Below are positions 1 to 13,529 of a DNA stretch of 64,000 nt, in pieces (the stretch's first letter is position 1; each line of letters begins with the position of its first letter). This stretch comes from Sternotherus odoratus. Taxonomy: Eukaryota; Chordata; Testudines; Kinosternidae. The notes under the pieces are model-generated. The model did not search any database. It had not been told where the DNA came from and saw only the letters and a list, made by a program, of their open reading frames with translations. Position numbers and translations under genes: made by a program. Location of the stretch: positions 38,592,133 through 38,656,132 of the forward strand of contig JAVMKO010000005.1 of NCBI GenBank assembly GCA_032164245.1. The letters are read 5' to 3'.

Positions 1-997
1 TATGGGTTTTTTTTTCAAGGCTACTTTAAAAAAAAATGAAAAATTAAAGCAAAAACCGTATCAACTGGCTTGATCGAAATTGTTTAGGGATTTTGGGTTT
101 CTAAACATTTTGGGGAAATTGAATTTTTGTCCCATTTCAGGATAGGGGATTGTGCTGTGGATATACGTCCACTAGGACTAAACTGTGGCGACCACCTACT
201 TATTTGTAGGAATATAAAGAGCCATCAGGAGCAAAGTCTTCTGGTCATGTCCAGCTTGGATTCTATTTGACCAGCGAGCCAGAAGCAGAAGGATCCAAGC
301 TCTTGATCCAAACAGTTCACCCTAAACAATATTAATGAGGAGATGCAAAGGTGCTTTGAAATAATTCATTCCAAGTGCCTGTAATGGGAGTTTAGAGTCA
401 TGTCTGGCCTTCTCTGGCTACACAGGGCACAAAACTAATCAAGGGGCAGTAGTATACTGCATCCAGTGTACTCTATACATCCAAAGTCATAGATGAGCCC
501 TAGCAGAGGATTAATTAGGTGGATTTATGTGATCCAATTAGCCTTTGCTATTGCTGCACAATGGACTGCAAAGCAATTAGCAAGGCAATTCAGCAGGGTT
601 TAGAGAACAGTTTATATTAAACACAGTCATTGGTAATAAGCCTGACTAACATCTTTGTAACCATTAGTCTGTGGCACTGAAATAGTAATTATCCCTGCCA
701 TTCTAAAGCAAGGACATTCAAAAGGTGTCTGCAGTGGCCTGAGAACTTAGAACCTGATGGAAAGCCCAATGAAGAGAGTATTGCATCCCATTGCCATCCC
801 AGGGCTCTGGAGCAGCCCCTAAGATGTAACTGTGTCTGACATAGGACACAGAAACCTAAATCTTACTTATGAAGAATTCGCCATCAGAAACCCACCAGTG
901 TGCTCCCTGAATCAATGAGCTACTAGGCTGGCCCATCAACTCCCCAGAAGTCTGGTGGCCTCCATCGTCTATGAACATTGGCCACGTTATTTGCCTG
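1..997. other. Intergenic, nothing recognised
   Basis: AT-rich DNA without a coding frame, repeat or RNA gene that I can identify. Confidence 0.5.
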
Positions 998-1083
998 ATC
1001 CTGCAAGGTGGTGCTGAGCCCCCTCAACTCCTACTGGAGTCTCTGGGGGTTGAGGACCTTCAGCACCTCTCAGGATCAGGCCC
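998..1083. repeat. Palindromic interspersed repeat
   Basis: An imperfect inverted repeat. The left arm begins CTGATCCTGCAAGGTGGTGC and the right arm ends CAGCACCTCTCAGGATCAGG. A related, more decayed copy is at 26825-26895. I believe this sequence type is common in sauropsid genomes but cannot assign a family. Confidence 0.5.
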
Positions 1084-1138
1084 CGAGTCTATATCCTTAG
1101 GCAGAATGGCTTCCTGGTGAGATGGGCTTAGCCCAGCC

Positions 1139-1154
1139 GGGGGGGGGGGGGGGG
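1139..1154. repeat. G homopolymer (16 nt)
   Basis: An uninterrupted run of 16 G, one of several long G/C runs in the window. Confidence 0.9.
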
Positions 1155-2909
1155 AGAGAAAAATCACCGCATCTCATTCACTAGACAGAGCTGCTGTGTT
1201 TGTGCCAAAGACCTCACAATCAAAATACAAGACAAGGGACAACAAATGGATACGGAGAGATGGGGGAACCCAAGGAGACAAAGACTATTGGGCAGCATGA
1301 CAGGCTCTGGTCCCAGTACACAATTAGTTCTCTGTCCAAGACTTGGCCATAGGAAGGTACCGGATACCACACCAATGCCAGAGTGTGACCTCATACCAGT
1401 TTAAATCTGGGTTTACCCCAATAGCTTCCAGTGTGAAATCAGACCCTGGCTTGGCAGGTCCAACCACCAGGTTCAGTGCACACAGGACAGACACCACTGT
1501 GCCCAGCATCCCTCTCCCCAGTGCTGCTACTGGGGTGTGGGGCTGAGTGACAGATGAGAAGGGTAGAGATGTAAATAAAGGCAAGAGAAAATACTTATTT
1601 TCCCCTTCTCCCTCTCAGGATGACCTTTCTGGGTTCAAGCCACACTTTAATCCCTTCCTTACCATCTCTCTCCCTCTTTCCATTTTCTCCCTTCTCGCCC
1701 ACCAATTGCTTTAAATATCATAAAACCCTTTGCTAATCACTCCAGCCCTCCCTCCGCTTGTAAGCTGGATGGCTTGCAGCCCATATGCAGTGCCCTCTCC
1801 CGATTATGCAAGCGCACGATGCAAACTGGCACCTCCACAGAGTATGCTCCCCATTGGGGATTGACAAGTGTCACTCCTTGGGCTACTTGCCAGAGTCCAT
1901 GCCCTATAACTGCTCCCCTGCAAGGACACTGCTGGCAAACACAGCAGATACAGGATGCAGGGAGGGGTTCTGTTGGAAAGACATAATATCCAGGTCTACA
2001 CCATTATAATCCATGGATATCAGAAGAGGCTGGGAGAGCCCCAGGTGAACCAGGGCCCTACAACACTGCTCAGAAGTCCAACATCCAACTATTATAACCA
2101 TCACCCATATCAGACTCAGAGAGATCAAGGAAATCACTCAAAGTATCTAAGCAGCCCAAAAATAAGGAAGCCAAGAGAAACTGCTGTATGGCAACATACA
2201 TGTGTACACAGACCTTTAGAGGTAGGAATAACAGAAGTACATCCAATATCCACCCCTCAAGCCCAGTGACTTGAAACTAATAGGAAAATCCATTTATTGT
2301 TATTGGGAACCTTTAATAAATACACTCAGAATTCGTGCTAAAGATTTTATTGACTACATCTAGCTTTGTCAGAAGTATCCACAGAACTGAATGAATACTC
2401 CCAAAATATCCTGTCCCAATACACCGGCGTGCCCTGGGTCTCATGAAAAAAACTGGGTGGATATTTTGGAAAGTCTCTCTGCCTTGGTTGTCCCACAATC
2501 CAGCTCAGAGGCATGGCAGGAGAACAAACTAAGCCATTGCATTCCTGCATGGAAAGGATCATGTTTCACAAACTAAAACAGACGGCATATACGGTGTGAA
2601 TATTTTAATGTATTTCAAGGGGGCCTGGGGAAATTTTGTCAAGTTCCAACCCCTAGTCTGCCCTGCATATGTAGACTGTTCACAAATTAACCACGACCAG
2701 CCTTGAGTTTTGACAAATGTGTTCATTACGCTCAATTATTCAGTGAATGGTTTATGAGAACATATTTCAGTTTATAGATAATTCACAGCCTATTCCAGAT
2801 TATTTGCTATCTGCAATTTGCATTATGCAGCTGGTTGTCTGGATCACATGGTATGGTTTCTGCATCCTCAATTGACAACTTCCAAACTGACACGGAGGCC
2901 CAGGTTTTC
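1155..2909. other. Intergenic, nothing recognised
   Basis: Only short chance open frames are present; none shows a recognisable domain. No repeat was identified. Confidence 0.5.
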
Positions 2910-3535
2910 CTAAATGACTAGTGATTTTGGGTGCCCAACTTGCAGCATTTTAGAGAGGCCTGAGTTTCAGAGGGTGAGTGCTCAGTCCAGGGGTGAAAGT
3001 AACTTAAAAGTCTTACTGGTACAGGGGCTCAACTCCAGGCCTCAGGTGGAAGGGGTGGGGCCTCTGGAAAAAGGGGTGGAGCTGGGGGGTCAGCCTCCAC
3101 AGCCAGCCCTTCCATGCTGCCCAGCCCGCACCACCAGGGGCTCTGGCCGCAATTTAAATGTCCCCGGGCTCCAGCTGCTGCCATGGTAGTGGTGGCCAGG
3201 AGCCCCGGGCCCTTTTAAATTGCTGGGTCCCGGGCCGCCAGGAAGTGGGGAAAGGGGGGGGGGGCCACAAAAGTGACAGCGACACTTTAAGGACCCTACT
3301 GACACAGCCGCCTATTGCGGGGGAGGGGAAAATGGGCAGTGCTTTAACATTGGCTGTGTACGGGCCCATACCGGTGGCCACTTCTTACCAGCACACCGAA
3401 CAGGCCTGCTTTCACCTCCAGCTCAGCCCTTCCTGAAAAATCAGGCCTTTTAAAGTCATTTCCAGTTGAATATCCAAACACCGAAGCTCCCAAAAATCAC
3501 CTGTCATTATTGAAAATCTAGAGCTGGGATTTTTA
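2910..3535. repeat. Palindromic repeat split by a hAT insertion
   Basis: The left arm (2910-2987) and right arm (3421-3535) are imperfect reverse complements: GTGATTTTGGGTGCCCAACT near one end and CCCAAAAATCACCTGTCA near the other, with GCCTGAGTTTCAG opposite CTGAAAAATCAGGCC. The 2988-3420 element sits between the arms, near the symmetry centre. A decayed relative is at 5195-5290. Confidence 0.55.
2988..3420. mobile_element. Non-autonomous hAT-type element with 8-bp TSD
   Basis: Begins CAGGGGTGAAAGTAA and ends GCTTTCACCTCCA, which are imperfect terminal inverted repeats. It is flanked by GCTCAGTC and GCTCAGCC (7 of 8 identical), the duplication length typical of hAT transposons. The interior is GC-rich with a G run near 3257 and has no transposase frame, so it would need a transposase in trans. 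Confidence 0.75.
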
Positions 3536-5194
3536 AGAAGGTCACTAACACACCCACATTCCACAAACATTGCCACACATAAAAAAAAAAAATAATAAAT
3601 CTCCCTCAGTCAAATAGCCCCAGAAAGCTCAGAAAAGCGGCTGTGAATACCTCTGGAAGCAGAACTGTGGTTTTTATTTAAATTCTTTCTGAGCGTTTTG
3701 CAGCCTTCACCAAGATTTACTAGACAAACAAAAGTTATAATCACTTCCTTTTCTGCTACACAATATACACTGATATTTGATAGCTAATACTTCCTCCTCT
3801 GAACTGCATTGGTATATTTTCAGAAAGGTTCATCCAAGGCCCTCCCACCATAGAGGCCAAAAAGCTTGCAGCCTGGAAATGAAGTAACACAACATTATTT
3901 ACATATTTTCCTGCTGACCCTTCCTTTCCCTTGCTACTTGGGCTTCTTTCAAAGCAGGAAACAGTTTCAATTAACAAGTAAAGGACTAACACATGCAAGT
4001 AGCTGCTTGGTGCTCTTGGAAAAATAGGGGTTTTTTAGGATTAAAAAAAAATAAAATTATAAATCCATAATATAGTTACTTTTCCCATACACAAGTGACT
4101 GTAAGCACAGTATACATATAGTACTGTCAACTATTATTTTACTAATCCTACGAAACAGAAAAGTTGAATATAAGGTAACGTCCTGCTTGCAATCTGCAAT
4201 TTGAGACTAGGCAGTATTGCACAAAGTACTTACGCTCTATCAGTAAAACCATGCAAAGGCAGAGTGGACTATTTCTCTTGATTCCTTTTTTTGTGTCCAT
4301 TGTGATTTAAAAAACCCTCCGCCATCTACATTGGGTGAGGGTTGATATTTTGTAGCATTTCTACAAGGAGACCCAGCTCATTCATTATTTTTAATATTGT
4401 GGTAGCACATAAAGCCCCAGTCTAGGTTCAGGGCTTCACTGGCCTTGGCATTGTACACATATATAGTGACAAGATCGTTCACACCAAAGAGAGGTTACAA
4501 TCAAAGTATCTGACCTCAAGTAACTAAACTTCTCCCTGGCACTTCATGACAACACATCAAAATGAACGGCTATGAAACTGGTACAAAATTCCCTCTTCCC
4601 CTCCAACAGTGTCTTTTGATCATCCCATTGTTATATTTAAAAAAGAAAAGAAAAGAAAAGAAAACACACACACACACCCTATAGTTGTTCAAAAGTGGAA
4701 AGGCCCTAGCTTTCAGGAAACTGGTTCCTTCAGTCAAAGCTGCCCCAAGTCTCCTGGCAGAAACTTTAATGAATGAATAATGCCTCCAAGGAGAAAGGAG
4801 GCAAGCGGCATTTAGATCAACACAGAAGTGAGAGTTTTAAGTGCAGTCTCCACCACTCCCTCTTTCCTGGAACACACTGTCCCCTCCCAGAGGCACAGGG
4901 CACATTTAAAGGTTCTGCCCAGGATTCCATGAAGTCAGACTCTGGGAAGTCAAATGGAATGTGGCAATGCTTTGAGTCCGCACCCTGCTGAAATCCTCAT
5001 TCACGCTTTCTACATACTCTCGGGTTGATTATAGTGTTTCCCTTCTCTATGGCTTCCCACGTACCAGAACACTGCTGCCAGTCCTTCACACACAGGATAT
5101 GGCTACTCCTTGCGCGGAGGATAGAATTCTCATTAACCATTTATGCAAAGCTCTCTACGCATCATTTCTCAATCCTTGGGAAATCTAACCCTTA
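3536..5194. other. Intergenic with one microsatellite
   Basis: A purine microsatellite (AAAAG units followed by CA units) lies at 4639-4678. No gene was recognised. Confidence 0.5.
4639..4678. repeat. AAAAG/CA compound microsatellite
   Basis: Four AAAAG-type units run directly into a CA dinucleotide tract. Confidence 0.9.
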
Positions 5195-5304
5195 TAAAGT
5201 TTGATTGTTTTGGCACCCCTCAATTTTGAGTTGCCCAACTTGAGACACCCATCAGACCTTTTTAACATGTCTCCCGTTGGGCAACCAAAAAAATCACCAG
5301 TCAA

Positions 5305-5480
5305 CATGGTGTCCCTAGCCTCTGTTTGCCAGAAGCCGGGAATGAGTGACAGGGATGGATCACTCAATGATTACCTGTTCTGTTCATTCCTTCTGGGGCA
5401 CCTGGCATTGGCCACTCTTGGAAGACAGGACACTGGGCTAGACGGACCTTTGGTCTGATCCAGTATGGCTGTTTTTACAT
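5305..5480 (+). mobile_element. CR1 LINE 3' end
   Basis: Contains strings typical of reptile CR1 3' UTRs: GTTTGCCAGAAGCCGGGAAT, GGGGCACCTGGCATTGGCCA and GGACCTTTGGTCTGATCCAG, in that order on the plus strand. The copy is 5'-truncated, as usual for CR1, with no reverse transcriptase frame. Identification is from memory of the family. Confidence 0.8.
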
Positions 5481-5744
5481 TCATGAAATCTTGCCACTCT
5501 TGTACTGAAAGCTGAGATGTTTCACTTGGGTCTGATCCCACCACCCATAACCTAAGAAAGGAAAGAGAGCAAATTAGATGGGGGTGAACTAAGAATGGAA
5601 TTTATTCATCCAAAACTCACACTGAATTTGTTTTGGTTTTTTATTAAGAAGTTCAAAAACTAAGTGAGCAACTTTTTTCCATTATTTCTCACTTTGGCTT
5701 ATTTTGCCTCTTCAAAAGCCCAGAAGCAATAGCTTATCTATGAG

Positions 5745-5990
5745 ACTTACCTGACCCTCAGTGCCACAGTATTTGAGCACCTCCTAATATGTAATGTATT
5801 TTCCCTCAACATCCCTGTGAGCCAGGACAGTACTATTATCCCCATTTTCAAGATGGGCAACTTAGGCACAGAGAGGCTAAGTGACTTCCCCAAGGTCATA
5901 CAAAGTAAGAGCAAGGAATTGACATGGGTTCTATCAAGTCCTAGGCTAGTGGCCCAGCCACTGCACCATCCTTGGTCTTCAGGAGTGGCG
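5745..5990 (-). mobile_element. MIR-type (CORE-SINE) copy
   Basis: On the plus strand it reads ATTATCCCCATTTTCAAGAT, then GGCACAGAGAGGCTAAGTGA and CCCAAGGTCATACA. These are the hallmark core strings of MIR SINEs read in reverse. It is an old, diverged copy. Confidence 0.8.
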
Positions 5991-6504
5991 AATCCGGTGG
6001 TGTTATAAACCAAAATGGAGCAGAAATATCATGACAAGTTCTGGGAAGATTGCCAGCCAACATTTTGAAAGCTCGGGAGATCCAGAAAGCTGCTAAGAAG
6101 CAGTTGAACTTCTAAATGCTGCTCCTAACTTCCACATCTTTGTAGATATCACAACTTTTATGTGAAATGAATGGGGGAGAGGGGAAGCCACTCTAGATAA
6201 TAAATAAATGGCTCTTACCAACAAAAATCGGCTACCTGTAGTCTCCTGTCACAGGATATGGGACTGAACGTGTCCAAACCTGCAAGGACATGATGACATT
6301 TCCTAGGCACTTGCAACACTGTCTCCCAGGTGGGGCGTACTGCTCCGCTAAGGCAGAGCAAGAGGTGTGCACGCCCTGTTGTGTTTTATTAATTGTGCAT
6401 TCTTTGGCTGTGTCCGAGTATCAGCTCGGAAGTATTATGTGGTTAAGAGTTTCTCCAGGCACATAGACACCTTCACACATATTCACACCCATACATACTT
6501 TCAC

Positions 6505-6835
6505 ATGGTGGCATATTGAGGGTCAGGAAGGAATTTCCCCCAGCTAGTTCAGATTGGTATGGACCTGGAGAGGCGCTTTCCTCTGCAGCATGGGATGTAG
6601 GTCACTTGCCAGGGTTATCTGGGTGTAACTCAACCATTTCCCTGCCATTGGCAGGGGGCATGGGCACTGGTGCACCTCAGTGGCATAGAACAGTCTCCCA
6701 AAGGCTGTGATACTTTGGTTTGACTCTGATCATTGGGCTTTGTATGCAGGTGCTGGTTGGTGTTTAGTGGCCTGGAGATACAGGAGGCTGGGCCGAATGA
6801 TCTAATGGGCCCTTCTGGCCTTACTTTGTGACATG
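6505..6835 (+). mobile_element. CR1 LINE 3' UTR fragment (second subfamily)
   Basis: Shows GGGTCAGGAAGGAATTTCCC, then CTCTGCAGCATGGG and, at the end, GAATGATCTAATGGGCCCTT. This order is typical of another CR1 tail. No coding part remains. Confidence 0.7.
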
Positions 6836-8132
6836 CTCCTACTCAGAAACACCAGGACAAATGCGTTGATTGTGCCAGGTGGAGAGGCAGCATATAAAGA
6901 ATTATAAATCTGTGGGGCTGATTTTGCCTCAGGCCTGTACACTATTCTTGTGGCTTCCAGCACAGGGCCTAGCCCAGGGAGAATAAACAACAGTGAGCAG
7001 CCCTTCACTACTACCGTTGCAGCCCATATGAGGAGGAAGTTGAGTGCAGGAGGCGAAGGCTGCAGTGCTGAATTCGACAGAGATTATGGCCACTGCTAGA
7101 GTTGGTAAAAAGACGCTTTTTTCAAACCACACACTTATGGAATTTTCTTTTTTTCCCCCACCAATCTCAATTGCCCCACTTTTTTTTTTTAAGTTGGATG
7201 AAAAAAAGTGTGTTTTCAAAAAAGAATTTTCATTAAAATAAATTTCCATTTTTGGAGGGTGGAGGGAGTTTCAGTTCTTTCAAAAGAGAAAACTTTTACC
7301 TAAGTTAGGCTTAAAACCAGAACATTTGGTTGAAAATGAAGGTAGTTTTTAAAACCACTTCTCCCCCCACTTCACTGCATCTCTGAGGGAGATGCACACA
7401 GCATCTTCTTATCATTCTTTTATTAAAGCAGAAGATTAAACAGATTATTCACCCACGTGATTATGCAGGACTATCAGAAATCACAATTAAATCTGCTCTA
7501 TTTTTTCCCTTCACTAACTACAGTCTGAAATTTCCTGGGCAGCTTCCTTTCATTTGGTACATACATCACTACATTAATAAAAAATTCCTCCTTCCCCCAC
7601 CAAAATTGTGGCACTGCCTTCCATTGATTCAGAATATCAACTATGTATGGACAGGAAGGAGCCAGCTGAGGATATAGAGGATTAAGAGAGTCATTATTAC
7701 ACCATATCAGCACTGCAGATCAGTATAGAATTATTGGGCTGCTGGCTTAACAAGAACATGACGTGGAAGCATGTATCATAGTCCCAGTTCCTAGATGCTT
7801 GCTCTAGGATGGTATGGGGTGGGCTTGCCATGGGGGCAGCCTGCTCAGATGCTAGAAGAAGGAAGTCATCACTTCTCTTAAACATCTCACTCCAGACAAC
7901 CAAGCACTGGCATGGTTGGGCATTGGTGTCCTTGGACTGTTCATTCCTCCTTGGCCAGGAACATGGCACCCCTTAAGTTAGGGGAGGAGAGATAAGCCAC
8001 ATCATGCCATTAGATGAGCCCTCTTTGGAGTGGCCACTTATTGCATCCGAACAGCTGTAGGACAGTCATGCAAGATAACTAGGGCAGGGCTGTGGGAGTA
8101 TCAGGCCAAGCACAACACCCATCCTGTGAAGC
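6836..8132. other. Intergenic, nothing recognised
   Basis: A T/A-rich tract at about 7130-7250 has poly-T and poly-A runs. No gene or classifiable repeat was found. Confidence 0.45.
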
Positions 8133-8140
8133 CCTTAGAA

Positions 8141-8523
8141 CAGAGGTAGCCAACCTGTGGCTCTGGAGCCACATGCGGCTCTTCAGAAGTTCATATGTGG
8201 CTCCTTGTATAGGCACCAACTCTGGCGCTGGAGCGACAGGCGTCAACTTTCCAGTGGGTCAGGGGGTGCTCACTGCTCAACTCCTAGGTCTGGAGCAGGA
8301 CCTGCCCTCACTCCACCCCTTCCTGCCCCCTCCCCTAAGCTTGCCATGCCCTCACTGCTTCCCCCCCCCCCCCAGCTTCCTGCATGTCAAGAAACAGCTG
8401 ACTGGGAGCTGCAGGGAGCAGGAGGTAGAGTTGATGGGAGGTTGCAGATGTATTATTGTGGCTTTTTAGCAATGTACATTGGCAAATTCTGGCTCCTCCT
8501 CAGGCTCAGGTTAGCCGCCCCTG
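8141..8523. mobile_element. Non-autonomous hAT-type element with 8-bp TSD
   Basis: Starts CAGAGGTAGCCAACCTG and ends CAGGTTAGCCGCCCCTG, which are imperfect terminal inverted repeats. The flanks CCTTAGAA and CCTTAGAG match at 7 of 8 positions. Open frames crossing it (from 8092 and 8157) have no domain and are incidental. Confidence 0.8.
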
Positions 8524-8531
8524 CCTTAGAG

Positions 8532-11500
8532 TTAGGGCATTGCGGTGGCCTTTCCTATGAGCCAATGCATGATGACACTGTCACAATGCAGGCACTGACT
8601 GCACCACCCGTGACACAGCATCGCAGCCCAAAAACACCACAGAACAAGTGGAGTGCCCTTCCTCCTCCCCACCAGCCAAACAAAGTGCCCCCCCATCTCA
8701 CCCCCACACTCACCAGGGGCTCAGGCGCAGCCTGGCTTATATCATCATACTCTATAGAGACCATCTTCCATGACTTAAGGAAGCCACTGATTTCAACACA
8801 GCGTGGGGATGGGAAGTTTTAATAATACTTTTCATTTGCCAAAAGGAATCAAGGAATCCTTTTTCCCTCTGGGTGTCCCACACACATTCTCTAGTGCCTC
8901 CAGGCTAACAGGTACTGACTGCCATGTCTGCAGCTCTCAAGCGGTCACAATCCCCCTTTGGTAGCAGACATGTAATCACCATTATAGTTTGGGGGGTGGA
9001 GTCACAGGGTCTGCACAGGTTTCTCTCTTTCTCCCCTGTGCCCTGTGTTTTGGCTGGTACAAATAAGAGTCCTCGCACTTTCCTCTGGTGCTTCCCCCAA
9101 GTGCCTTTTATTTACAGTGCAGTTTAAAGTCTCCAGTGCAACTAAGCAGTCCCTTTATTCCTCCCCCTCCCCCCCTTCTACCTTGTTTGAGGGTCTCCAG
9201 GCCCCTGAGGCCTGTGGTGAGGAGACAGAGCTGCAACCTCCAGTCCCCTTCCTGGCTCACCTCCCACACGGAGTTCACCTCAGGTCTTTTCTAGCCCCCT
9301 CAGTCTTCAGCCTCAGCTGTGACCACTTAGCCCAGTCTGCTGTGGTAAACCAGCCCTCGTTAGGGCCCACAGCTGGGCTCCCTTCTGGCTGCTTCCAGCC
9401 TCTTCCCCGGTCCCCCTGCCAGAAAGCAGGGCTTAGCCAGCAGGTGCAGGGCATTCAAGGGGTTTTGTCCCTGCCCTGCCACGGGGTGCCCTTACAGTGA
9501 TTACCTTTTGGCAGCCTCCCTTTGCTAAACTAATACACAACGAGAGTAATGTACCTCCATTGTAAAACCCTGGGATATACGCTAAGCCACAACACTACAG
9601 AGCCTGTTGCTACCCCACCTGCATTAAGGGCTATGTTTCCCACACCTAGATCCCATCACCAGGCCTGCATACAGGGAGTTCTGTAAGGGCTTGGGCATGG
9701 AAGAATATCCCCAGGCCTGCGGCTGAATCCCTAAGATGGCATTTCCCCCCGCACCTCAGCTCTGTGTGGAATCGCTGGGGGAATGGCAATGCAATAGCTC
9801 CATCTTCCTTGGTCCCTTCCCATCCCTGCTCTCTACCCCCACTCTGTAGTTTGCAGGCCGTGATGGCCCCTCCAAACCTTTACCTCCCCAACACAGCAAA
9901 ACTAGCCCAGTTCCACCACAACTGCTGATGGCTGGGGAGGAAGGGAGAGTTGCCACCTCCAAGTGCCACTCCATGAGCAGCATTTATTCACTGGCCTATT
10001 GCTGACAATGCAGTCTCGGCAGGAGCATATTTTCAAGGCATCTAAGATGTTTGTCTAGAAGAGCAGAGCACTGTAACCTGCCAAACCTCAAAACAGCCTG
10101 GGTTTCTGCCTGGATAGGATTCCCCAAGTTCAGACTAAGAGCTTCTCGGCAGTTCTTGGGGTACACAGCAGGTTTTCTACGTGTCAAGTAGACATACACT
10201 AGGTGGTGCACAGTACATGGACAGCTGTTTTGTTTCAATCCACAGCATTACACACACACACACACACTCAGCCCCAGGGATTTGGGGTGGGTCTCCGCTG
10301 GGGCTTTCCCTTGAATATATTCTTATTGTGGTGACTGCAATTATTTCTCTGCACCCGCATTTCTCCCTAGATGACGAGGAGATCAAAGATCTCTGCACTG
10401 TTCCAAAGGGATGCACGAGGCATGGGGAAATGCTGCTAGAATAATATTGCTGTGATGCTGATATGATCCAAATCTCGCAGCAAATTAGCTTTTGCCCAGG
10501 GAGGAGGACCACTGGACAACATGGCCCCAGAGCAGTGGAGGCCATGCAGGGAAACAAACAGGCTGGCCAAGGCTGTTCTCAAGACATGTGGGATAGGAGC
10601 AGGAGGATTGTCAAAGCAGTGCACAGTAGTAGTGCGTGCACATGAGCAATAGTTTGCACTAACTCCGTTCACAGAAAATTTAGTATCCCTTGAAACTCAG
10701 AACAGCCTGCGCAGCAAATGGGAAGTTAATGTACTTTAGGGGTCTGTGTCATGCATGCAGAGGCTTTTTCAATGCACACTAACCCCAATTAGCGGGAACT
10801 AAAGCCCCGGTACAGCCAAACACTTGGTTGGGAAATCTGTTGAGAAGAGGTCCTCATGCAGTCATTAACCGCAAGCTGCACAGCACCTTCTCCTAGAATG
10901 GTGAGGGCTGGGTTGTCATTGGCCAACAACCCAACCACATATTGTCAGGATCAGACCTTCGCAACATCCCCACGCCAGCTACCAACCTGCCTCTGACCCA
11001 GGGAACAGGAAGGACAGGAGTCCGCCCCAGAGTCCTAGCCAAATTCTGACCCATTTCTGCAACCCTAAAATTCTCTGTGGTTTCAGCTACAGCCTCTGTT
11101 CTTCCCTTCCCAGAACACGCCAGACTGCTGAGCAGGGTGCTATTGTCCCGCTCCGCACCAGAGGGGTCTGCATTTCAGCAGAGAGAGAATTGCCCCAATC
11201 TAAAAAGAGAACAGTGAGTGCTCTCAGCCTACTCCAAAGGGAGTGCCCAGTCATCCGACTTGTTTGCTGAATGGTGGGAGTGAGATCAGTTCTCACAAAG
11301 AATGGGAACCAGTGACGGTGACTAAAGCCAGGTGAAACACAGGCAGCCGCTCTTCAGCTTTCCAGGGCAGAGAGTAATTCACTCATTACCACAGGCATTC
11401 AGTGCTTTCACTCCGGATGTAATGAGATTAAATAATAACCGCTCCACAGCTCTGCAGACTGCATCTCAGCCCTGACCTACCCGCCTCCCGGGGCCTCTCC

Positions 11501-12130
11501 TGAGTCGAGAGTGCTGCCAGATAACATGGCGGCTTGGCACTGATAACAGGAGGTGGCCTGGATTCCAGAAACGGAAGGACAATGAACCGAGTATACCAGG
11601 CCAAATGCAACTCTGCAGGATGAGACGCATTGATTGGGGACTTTCAAAAACAAGGCTACAGTCCTAAATGCCACTCTGAGTTCCACCGCTTTGAATAAGT
11701 CAGTGGAAATACTATAGAGCCAAGTTCGGGCTATCAACTTTAGCGGTGACTGTGCAATCCATCCACTGCCCGGCAGGACCCTTCTCCACAGAAGGCTCTG
11801 AAGTGCTTTGTCTCTCCACAGCGGAAGACCAACAGCAGCGGGCAGCCCACTGTTTCCTTGCAACACCTGCTGCACAAACAGCCCTGCTACTTGGAGCCAT
11901 CAGAGCATGGGCATAAATTATTTCAGTCCAGGGGCCCTGTGCAGAGCAGAGGCACAGCCTGGAAGTCTGAGGAAACCTGATTAGGTAAAGGGCAGTACCA
12001 ACACAGACAGCAGCAGGGCAGGTTTCCTTGCCGCTGTGCTACGCAGGCAGTATGTACAATCTGCTCCTGGAGCATCTCCCCAGTGACTTGCGTCTCCCCA
12101 CTAATTCTCCACACTACAGCACTGCCCTTG
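8532..12130. other. Intergenic; C/T-rich block and a CA microsatellite
   Basis: A CT-rich block at about 9000-9500 has a 151-codon frame of low-complexity composition (9045-9500) with no domain; it may be an old LTR or other repeat. A CA microsatellite is at about 10249-10266. No gene was recognised. Confidence 0.4.
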
Positions 12131-13045
12131 TGATAAATGAAAGGCGGGGAGGGGTAGCTCCCTTTTGTGGACCCAGACGGCCAGTAGCTATAAAATCCCT
12201 GTTAGTAGTGGTTCTCTAATTGCTCTACCTGTAAAGTGTTTAAAAGTCTCACTGCAATGCATAGGTAAGTGGGCACCTGGCCAAAAGAGCCAATGGGAAG
12301 AGTAGAACTTTTTAAAATTAAGAAAAGACTCCCCCTTTTTCTGTCTGTTCTCCCGGAGAGAGGCAGACAGGGCAGCAACTATGCTGTAAGAAGCTTGGGC
12401 CAGGTATGAAAAAATCATCAGTATCACACCTAAAAACTACTTATTTAAAACCCCAGATATGCAAGTAGATCGCAAAATGTCTAGAAAGACACGATCAGGT
12501 TTATCCCTTTTATTTTACTATGGCTTGTGAATTCCTCTGTGCTAACCCCAGCTGCTTTTGTTTTACTTGTAACCTTTAAGCTGGTCCTCAAGAAAGGTAT
12601 TCTTGGTGATTAATCCTTGAAGTTTGTCTTTTAAAAACTAGCAGTAGTTCCCAGATGTATTTTCTCTCTTTTTTTATTAATAAAATTTACCTTTTTAAGA
12701 ATAGAATTGGATTTTTGTGTCTTAAGAGGTTTGTGCACATTGTTTAATTAGCTGGTGGCAACACCAGATTTCCTTTTTTTCCCCCCCTTCTTTCCCAGCT
12801 CTTCCCCAGAGTGGGGGTAAAAGGCCTTGAGGGTACCCCACTGGAAGGAATTCCCAATGGGGCCTTCCTGGGCTCCCACATTTGGGTGGTGGCAGCATCT
12901 ACCAATCTAAGATCAGAGAAAAGCTGTGACCTTGGGAATTTAATACAAGCCTGAGTGGCCAATATTAATGTTTAGAATCTTTGTGGGTCCCCACCTTCTG
13001 CACTCAAAGTGCCAGAGACGGGGGGAGAGGGAAGGGGGGATTTCA
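12130..13045 (+). repeat. LTR-like interspersed repeat, boundaries uncertain
   Basis: Recalls a repeat seen many times in turtle genomes, with a TATA-like CTATAAAA near 12187, an AATAAAATT at about 12680 and the strings GTGTCTTAAGAGGTTTGTGC and AATACAAGCCTGAGTGGCC. I found no matching target duplication, so class and ends are inference. Confidence 0.4.
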
Positions 13046-13529
13046 GCCTTGACAGCCCTCTACCAGAAACTTTTCTCCCCAATATGCCTTTCTGGAGCTG
13101 CCCTTTTAAATTGGGCAGAAACAAGTAGCAATAACCCTGGGGCAATCATTGTGCTGCATCTTTCTGTCTTCCCCATGGTAAGTATCTTACTCTCCTGTTC
13201 TGTTGTCTCCTTCCTATTTCTGAGGAGAGAGTACGTTGTACATTGCCCTACCAGTGTGCCCTCCACCCAGTGACTCCTCTGTAAGCATGAGAGAGTGTCG
13301 TTCACTTGCCACTGTGTGGTGATTGGTTCCTCCACTGAGGCTGACAACACATGAACCAGCTGTAACATGAACATGCCTCCGCTCTTGATCAGCCAGAATA
13401 GTCACTGCAGAGCAAGCCAAGACCCTCATCTCCCTCCCTCTGCGGGATGCAAAGTATATGTCGTACCCTTTTCGCCAACCACCAGCTTCTCCCAAGCTGT
13501 GTCCTTCACACACTGTTAGGACCAAAAAA

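Noticed and set aside
8157..8822. 221-codon frame
   Set aside because: Starts inside a hAT element and runs out into flanking DNA; no domain.
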